Origin: Plutella xylostella
Taxonomy: Eukaryota; Arthropoda; Insecta; Lepidoptera; Plutellidae
NCBI RefSeq assembly: GCF_932276165.1
Contig: NC_063995.1
Location: forward strand, 11,532,001-11,596,000
Direction: 5' to 3'
Length of the DNA: 64,000 bases
The number at the start of each line of letters is the position of its first letter. The first letter of the stretch is position 1. The translations under genes and the position numbers were made by a program. Below the pieces are notes generated by a model that was given only the letters and a program-made list of their open reading frames with translations, was not told the DNA's origin and made no database searches. Shown piece after piece: positions 57,515-64,000 of the stretch.

Positions 57515-59875
57515 CTAATATTGCAGGTTTCTTAAATATATAGCTTCTTTACAACATTCGGATATCCCCATATACTCTGCTTCTGTGCTGGACAGTGCGA
57601 CTGTTACTTGTTTTCTGGTTTCCCAAGAAACGCAACCTCCAGATAGAGTGAAGAAAAACCCCGTATAGGATCGCCTGTCTAGTATATTACTGGCCCAGTC
57701 AGCATCAACATAAGCCTCTAATTTATTATTACCACTGGCAGTATATGTCAAACAGAAATGTTTTGTTGTTTTCAGATATTTTAAGATCCTTTTAGCATAA
57801 GCCCAGTGCTCATCACTGTAACAATTGTTAAACTGGCTTAGATAATTCACTGCAAATACAATGTCAGGCCTAGTGAGTACAGCTAAATACATCATAGATC
57901 CAATCAACTCCTGGTATGGTAATTGAGTATTACAGTGTTCACTTTTATTTAAATTCAACTTTGGTTCAATTGGTGTATATGTAGCTTTACAGTTCTGAAC
58001 ATTGAATTTTTTACATAACTTTTCAATATATTGTTCCTGATCTAAAGTTACAATACCTTTTTGTTTGTCTACTTGAACTCTCATTCCTAAGCATTGAGTG
58101 ACACTACCCAAATCTTTAATTTTAAATTCTGATGACAATTCTCTCTTAATTTTATCAGTCTCAATCACATTGTTTGAAAAAACAAAGAAATCATCTACAT
58201 ACAGTGCGATATAAATCTTATCAGAACCATTTATTTTACTATACAAACATGGTTCAACCTGTGACCTTTTGAAACCCATTTTCTCTAAGTAACTATCAAC
58301 TCTTTGGTTCCATGCTCTAGAAGACTGCTTTAAACCATAGATGGCTTTCTTAAGTTTAAGTACCTTGTTATCACATTGAAATCCTACTGGCATATTCATG
58401 TATACAGTTTCCTTCAATAAGCCATTTAAGAAGGCAGTTTTTACATCTAGATGCGTTACATCAAGCTTCATTTGAGCTGCCAAAGCAAACAATAACCTTA
58501 GTGATGAGTGCCTCAACACAGGAGAAAAGGTCTCATCAAAGTCTACACCTGGTTTTTGCACATAACCTTTTGCTACTAACCTAGCTCTGTAAGTTATGTT
58601 ATTGTCAATGTCCATCTTCCGTTTGAAAACCCACTTGCATGGCACAACCGTACTGTTCACAGGTAAGTCTACAACTTCCCAGGCTTCATTGTCTTCGAAA
58701 GATTTAAGTTCATCATTCATGGCCTGTGTCCACTGAGCACTTTCTGGTCCATTCAGAGCGTCCTGAAGTGTTATGTCACTACTAAAGTCCACTTCTATAC
58801 CCGCACTAACACTGTCGACTTGACGGCCCGCACTAACACTGTCGACTTCATTTCCCGCACTCACACTAACCCAACCATAACGATCTGGCTGTTTACGCAC
58901 ACGCTTTTCACGTTGGTCTAGAACCTCTGGTTTCTCTGGAACCTTCTGTCGCTCTGGAACCTCCTGCTTCTCTGGAACCTCCTGACTTTCAGGAACCTCT
59001 GGTAGCTCTGGAACCTGCTGTCGCTGTGGAACCTCCTGTCGTTCTAGATCTTCTGGTACACCGTCTGGTGTTTCTGTCTTTATAAGACACTCTAGTGTAG
59101 AGTCGGCTATATCCACAGGAGCCTCAGACGTACAAGTCCCCTCCTCAATCACAACTACATCTCTAGTAGTCGTAATGGTGTGATTGTCTAGATTGTACAC
59201 CCTATAACCCTTTACATTATCAGGATAGCCGACTAGGATGCATTTGGTCGCCTTCTTGTCCCACTTCAGACGTTTTTCTTTAGGTATGTGAACCATAACC
59301 TTACTCCCAAATATTCTTACATGGCTGACATCCGGCTTCTCCCCAGTCCAAACTTCATATGGTGTTTGATTGTTTAATCCCGATGCAACTGATCTGTTTC
59401 TCAGATATACTGCAGTGTTTACTGCTTCTGCCCAATATCGTTTGGTTAGACCTGCATCAAACAACAGACACTTGGCTTTTTCTACCACTGTACGGTTAAG
59501 CCGTTCACACATACCATTCTGCTGTGGGGTGTATGGGTTTGTTTTCTGGTGCAATATTCCTTCTTCTTCTAAATATTTGCTAAATTTCTTATTGCAGAAC
59601 TCCAACCCATTGTCAGTTCTGAGAATCTTTATTTGTTTTCCTGTCTGCTTCTCTGACATGTTCTTGAATGCCATGAACTTGTCTAAAGCTTGATCCTTTG
59701 TTTTTAGAAAGTAAACAAAGACCATTCTGCTTTTGTCATCCACAAACAACAAAAAGTATCTTGATCCTCCGATAGAATTGGTTTCCATGGGACCACAAAT
59801 ATCTGCATGCACTGTCTGAAGCAGTTGTACACTTCTGTTACCAATGTGAGAGAATGGTAACCGTGATTGCTTACC
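57515..59875 (-). pseudogene. copia integrase core, reverse transcriptase and most of RNase H
   Basis: This is the same frame as the upstream part. Counting from the codon at 59812: the integrase DDE triad is D4 (HADICGP), D67 (RTDNG) and E103, with 35 residues between the last two. The chromatin-side linker contains VPE-type repeats (about 252-297) and three SVSAG units (316-342). RT starts near 360 (WTQAMNDEL), with DFDETFSPV, LDVKTAFLNG and catalytic YVDD at 538-541. RNase H has D703, D705 (YVDADW) and E744 (SSTEAEY). A TAG at 57517-57515 cuts RNase H after YLRNLQY. No ATG is available near the 5' edge, so separate translation is unlikely. Confidence 0.9.
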
Positions 59876-61174
59876 TTAGCAGCACACAACACAGTTGGTT
59901 TGGTTTACTTGGGATTTATCTGTGTATGACATGCCAGTAACTGCACCATCTCTCATTTTGTCAAGATCTGTGCTATTCAAGTGGGCAAATCTACGATGCC
60001 ACACACGCCCCGACACTGGTGTAAACAAACAGTCAAGTTGTTTCACATTTAACTTGTACACACCATCCACACAATCTGCTGTTGCGATGAGTTCATTTCT
60101 CTGGTTGTTAATCATACAGCGCTTATTATTAAAGCTAACCTTATTTCCCTTCTTAATAAGTTGGCTTACTGACAGTAAGTTTGTAGCAAGGTTGGGCACA
60201 TACAATACTTCTGATACTGGTATGTCATGTTCTTCACTGTTGACTAATGTTGTAATCTGCGTTTCGCCACAACAATCCACAGGAATGACCGATTTATCAG
60301 CAATAACTATCTCATTAACAACCGATTGATTTTTCAAATTTTTCAACCAATCCTTTCTGAATGTCATGTGCATGCTGGCTCCTGAATCTATGTACCAATC
60401 TGTATCATTGAATTTTCTGCTGAGAAACACAGCACTAAATGCATTCGACGACATTTTATTGCATTGGTTCTTGTAGTGTCCCATCTTTTTGCACTTGTAA
60501 CATTTTACGTTTTGTTTTGATTTTGAATTTGACGTTTCTGGCGAACTGACGTTGGCTGCATTCCGATTCGTTGAATGGTTCGATTTCGTTCGGTCTTTTT
60601 GGGGTTGCCAGTTTCTGCTCACAAATGCACTTTGGCTGCTAACTTCACTTGAGTCTTCCATGTCTATGAGCTTCGATTTAATGGCGTCGGTCGTTATTTC
60701 CAAGCCCGAATGCTCAATCGCCATGATCATAGGAGAGAACTTCTCAGGCAATCCAGCCAAAAGCAGCGATCCAACCCACTCTTCACTAATCTTGAAACCT
60801 GTATTATTCAACCTCTGGCTTGTTTCAACTATTGCAGTCACATAATGTGCCATGGACTCGCAATTTTCACGACGGATTGATATTAGATTTCTTAACAATC
60901 CAATTCTTCGTGTAAAGCCGGTGTCATCGAACATTTTCTGCAGCTTCGTCCAAAGGCTTAAAGCGGTAGATTCATTCTTGATGTGCACAAATAATCCTGG
61001 TTCTATTGTTAGAATAATTTTGGCCCGCGCCTTCGCATCCATAGCCTCGCCATCTTGTTTGATGCACTTCTCCATGCCCTCTAATATGAGGTAATTTTCT
61101 ACTGCAAACGCCCATTCTTCATAATTTTCTCTGCCTTTCAATTTATTTATGCTAGTAATTACGTTTCCTGCCAT
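59876..61174 (-). pseudogene. copia Gag, protease and integrase N-terminus (432 codons to first stop)
   Basis: The ATG at 61174 opens Gag (MAGNVITSINKLKGRENYEE), with the UBN2-type copia Gag fold predicted over residues 10-175. A CCHC knuckle C225-C228-H233-C238 follows. The aspartic protease motif is DSGAS at residues 263-267. The pre-integrase and HHCC zinc-binding part has H393, H398, C428 and C431. A TAA at 59878-59876 comes right after this zinc-binding motif; the frame is open again on the other side. Drosophila copia makes a single continuous frame of about 1400 codons, so the stop is most likely a disabling mutation. Gag and protease remain intact and could be made. Confidence 0.9.
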
Positions 61175-61209
61175 TTTAAACTTTTAACACTGTTTAAAAT
61201 AATTATTAT

Positions 61210-61223
61210 CTGGGACCATGACC
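61210..61223 (-). other. Primer binding site resembling half-tRNA-iMet site of copia
   Basis: Directly after the LTR the minus strand reads GGTCATGGTCCCAG. Drosophila copia has GGTTATGGGCCCAG here, complementary to the anticodon arm of initiator tRNA-Met (from memory). 12 of 14 bases agree, suggesting priming by an internally cleaved tRNA and not by a 3' CCA end. Confidence 0.7.
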
Positions 61224-61353
61224 TATTATAAATTAAACAACCAATGACTGTGAATGAAGTGAACGTTTATTCAATGATTGAAGGAATCATAAAAGGAACT
61301 ATTTAATTTTGTTACAGACAAAGGAAGCACCAATCTTATTCCAAAATCCAACA
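61224..61353 (-). repeat. 5' LTR of copia element
   Basis: Downstream of the right TSD when read on the minus strand. Starts TGTTGGATTTTGGAATAAG, like the TGTTGGAAT start of Drosophila copia (from memory). Contains AATAAA. Confidence 0.9.
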
Positions 61354-61489
61354 GCCTCTTCGAAAGCAATACTTATAAGTAATTATTGATCAAAATCTTG
61401 TTATTGTCAAGGCAATATTTTTAACATACACTAGCCGAATGGATGGAACCAGTGAAATACTTTGCAACAATATTTAAAAGCTGTAAAAT

Positions 61490-61725
61490 GTAGAATATCG
61501 ATCCAGGCCGCTGGGGCTCAGGTCAGCATGCTGACTAGGGTATGTAATTCTGGACTGACCTCAGAAATGCAGCAGCCGACCCTGGAGCCTCGTGGACCTG
61601 CTCAGTCAGCCCTGTACGACGACACGGCCTGCAACACCTGGCGCGGCATCTAGTCTTTGGAACGAGGAGTGGTGCTTGAAGGGAAGAAAATTTTACTAAA
61701 AAAAAATAAAAAAAAAAATATCTCA
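61490..61725 (+). other. GC-rich segment ending in poly(A); possible retroposed copy
   Basis: CCAGGCCGCTGGGGCTCAGG through CTGCAACACCTGGCGCGGC is unusually GC-rich for the region. It is followed by AAATTTTACT and A-rich runs to about 61722. This could be a short retroposed RNA, but no source, TSD or coding motif was recognised. Confidence 0.35.
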
Positions 61726-61729
61726 GCCT

Positions 61730-63700
61730 CATCAGCTACTGGAAAAGATTAGATGAAGGCTGTGACACTGGGGGATAACTAAGTATTCAGTTTTTCAAAA
61801 CATGATGCAGGTCACTATATTCATATACTAGATTGACAAGTAACAAACAGTCTAATTTTGTATTCTAACTAACTCGGCGGTTAACGAGTTCCTGTGCAGT
61901 CCTACTAGGAAGGAAAGTTATTTTATAAGCCTTTGCACCGATTTTGTGGGCTACTATCATTCTGTATCATCATGTGTGAATATTATGAGCTCTGGCAGCA
62001 TTCCTTGGTAGATGACATCAATTAATAAAGATTGATTAACACAACAATAACAATTATAATAGTTGATAAATGAAACCCGACTAACATGTCTTAACTGGGT
62101 AAGTAAATGATCAGTCATGCCACCAGGATAAGTAAAATGTTCAGTACTTCATATGAAAAACATTAACAAGGTCACCTTTAGGTATGTTCGTCAACACTAA
62201 GGGCAGGTCTCAGCCAAAACCTTAAGGCTTCGCCTTGTTGCAACTTCAAAGGTACGTAGGTAGGTACCTACTTACATTGTTGTAGGTTCGATTTTGAAAC
62301 CATTAAGTCAACCTAGATAAAACAAAATAAAATAGCAGATTAAATAAAGATGGTACGTAAAGATGTTAGTTGTACCTGATCAGACCTGATGCAACGACAG
62401 CTAACATAGACTCTCTAATCTGTGGAAGCAACAATCATGGTGGCGGGAACATGGACAGTTGGACGAGCCACCTCGAGCCTGACTTATCAATCAGAACTGA
62501 CAGTTCGCCAACAGCAGATAGCTTGCGGCTATTTATAGGTAAACTTAGGTAGTTAGCTATACCCAAGAAAAAGTCCTTGGACATCGATATGACAGTGGAA
62601 CTGCGAATAACTGTGACATTCTTTAAAACAAAAAGGCTTGTTGTTGTTGTTGTCCAGCTAAGGAAGGTTACCTACTTCAGCGACCTGGTATTGCATTCTG
62701 AAAGAACTGCGAAGAGTTAATATTATGACTAATAATTATTACTTATTTAGAAAGTTTTCAGCAAACTCTAATAAATCAAGCAGCTACCACGTCACCGCTG
62801 CCCGGTTATAACTCTGTACTAGCTTAGTAGATATATATACCAGTTCTAGCCTTCAGCTAGAGGCCAGAGAGCTCTTAAATGAGATGCGAGTACGAGCATG
62901 ACACAAGTAATTTTTTACTTGGTAACTAGTTACGTAACTGAAAGATCCATAAAACAGTTGAGGATTACTCAAAATGGAATTGTGAAAACGGCACGTCTGC
63001 ATCTTAACCAGTCAGTCTAAGTAGTTTCAGCAGATACAGTGTTGAAAAATAGTTATGAAACGTTTCCGCCAGAATCGAATTAAAAATACATTTTCATTAG
63101 AGAAGCCGTTTAGGCATGAATAGGTACTTTCACACTTTGGATTGTGCTCCAAATGATAACCTACGAAATTCATAGAAATTTAATGACGACTGCCATTGTT
63201 TATTATCTAGCCCCGTACATTGAGTAGGGCTGCGGCTACACGTGATGTGATACACAGTACACATTAGGTATATGCATGTTCCCAGAATAGTGGAAGTTAT
63301 AATTTTACCAAAAGGTAGTCGTCTCGTGCAAGAGCACCGTTACTCGATTTATTCGATACACAACTAGTAGAGAGCTGCTGCGTAGGAGGTTCACGCATTT
63401 TTCAACAAAGAGCTCGGATACACACTCACAATCCACTGGGACATAAGGAAGACAGCTAATATGGTGCCACTCAGAAACCGCGATGACACTCCGATCATGA
63501 TCACCCGACAGTAGGATCATAATAAATTCGGTAACTTGTGAAGCGGTATGGTATAGCAACAGCGACTTTCACGAAATCAGGAATTAGCTCAGTGCTTTTA
63601 GGTTGAACACTCGCCGGTGGGATTCACTTTGCTCACAGCCGAGAAAAGAAAAGACTCAAAGCTGGAATCTGCCGATGTGTCATGACACTTAAGATAGTGT
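61730..63700. other. No gene recognised
   Basis: AT-rich; frames up to 84 codons with no motif. (GTT)n at about 62638-62652. Confidence 0.4.
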
Positions 63701-63702
63701 CT

Positions 63703-63842
63703 GGGGGGTCACTTTATATGACGAAAAACGAACTTTCAGTGCACTGCGGCGCGAGCCGCTCTATCTGTTTGTATGTATTAAACGTGCCGATTGCACGACA
63801 GCTCTCGTTCGTTCGTTTCTCATCAGTATAGAGTAACGCCCC
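63703..63842 (+). mobile_element. MITE family 2, undisturbed copy
   Basis: GGGGGGTCACTTTATATGAC GAAAAACGAAC at the left and GTTCGTTCGTTTCTCATCAG TATAGAGTAACGCCCC at the right form imperfect TIRs around a 75-bp centre. Copies at 28001, 45432 and 46132 share ends and centre. Confidence 0.7.
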
Positions 63843-64000
63843 TGTACTTACCGTGCGTCACCATTCCCATGAGCAGTCCAATGATCTTTAGGCAGTTTAG
63901 AACAAAAGCTGCATTAGACAGTTTCTTCAGCAGAGACATCGAAATAAAAAAAAAATGATTGCACAACTATCCCCAGGAGCAGTCTACAGGTCACTTTGGG

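Larger units (their letters stand above)
57062..61353 (-). mobile_element. Complete Ty1/copia LTR retrotransposon, 4292 bp
   Basis: LTRs of 130 bp (57062-57191 and 61224-61353) differ at one base by my reading (T at 57085 against A). On the minus strand they start TGTTGGATTTTGG and end TTTATAATA. The 5-bp TSD GCCTC lies at 57057-57061 and 61354-61358. PBS, PPT, gag, protease, integrase, RT and RNase H are all present in copia order in one frame, broken by two stop codons. The near-identical LTRs point to a recent insertion. Confidence 0.95.

Noticed and set aside
59370..61094. Several plus-strand frames of 80-144 codons
   Set aside because: Antisense shadows of the copia polyprotein.

Overview
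The window looks like non-coding, transposon-rich DNA from a moth or butterfly (Lepidoptera). It is AT-rich and has no bacterial operon structure. It is built from repeat families I know to be abundant in lepidopteran genomes: RTE LINE 3' ends with (ATG)n tails, tRNA-headed SINEs, a 5S-rRNA-like SINE, the GGTTCCGTAG...TTGGCCGG repeat, and the repeat ending in GCGAAAGTAACTGTGTCTGTCTG. I found no convincing host protein-coding gene. The sequence is therefore probably intergenic or a large intron, and almost everything annotatable is mobile DNA at different stages of decay.

Layout. 1-2780 is the 5' part of a BEL/Pao-like LTR retrotransposon on the minus strand. It has a 1.06 kb LTR with a TATA box and two palindromes, a tRNA-Tyr-type primer binding site, and a long open frame of at least 553 codons that runs off the left edge. 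2781-23200 holds scattered MITEs, SINEs and LINE 3' ends, including a twin-primed RTE insertion with 12-bp target duplications (14379-14862) and a PIF/Harbinger transposase remnant (10762-10960). 23201-27467 holds two decayed reverse-transcriptase LINEs on the minus strand. 28000-51450 is more layered repeat: an internally deleted Tc1-like transposon (41021-41633), several long-TIR MITEs, a poly(A)-tailed LINE end (about 36880-37500), and a MITE broken by two later insertions (49379-50321).

The 51.7-61.4 kb stretch is the most active part. A four-unit tandem array built on a strongly conserved block is interrupted by a young non-autonomous LTR retrotransposon (52613-55261). Its 177-bp LTRs look identical, and it has PBS, PPT and a 4-bp TSD. 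Next come a fold-back element with perfect 64-bp arms around a TATA/Inr core promoter (56456-56805) and a complete Ty1/copia element (57062-61353). The copia element has 130-bp LTRs differing at one base, a 5-bp TSD, and a primer site resembling the half-tRNA-iMet site of Drosophila copia. Its polyprotein frame is intact except for two in-frame stop codons.

The genes do not form a pathway. The interactions are nesting and mobilisation: non-autonomous families (MITEs, SINEs, the 2.6-kb LTR element) must borrow proteins from autonomous relatives elsewhere. All family names come from motif recognition by eye; no database search was possible.
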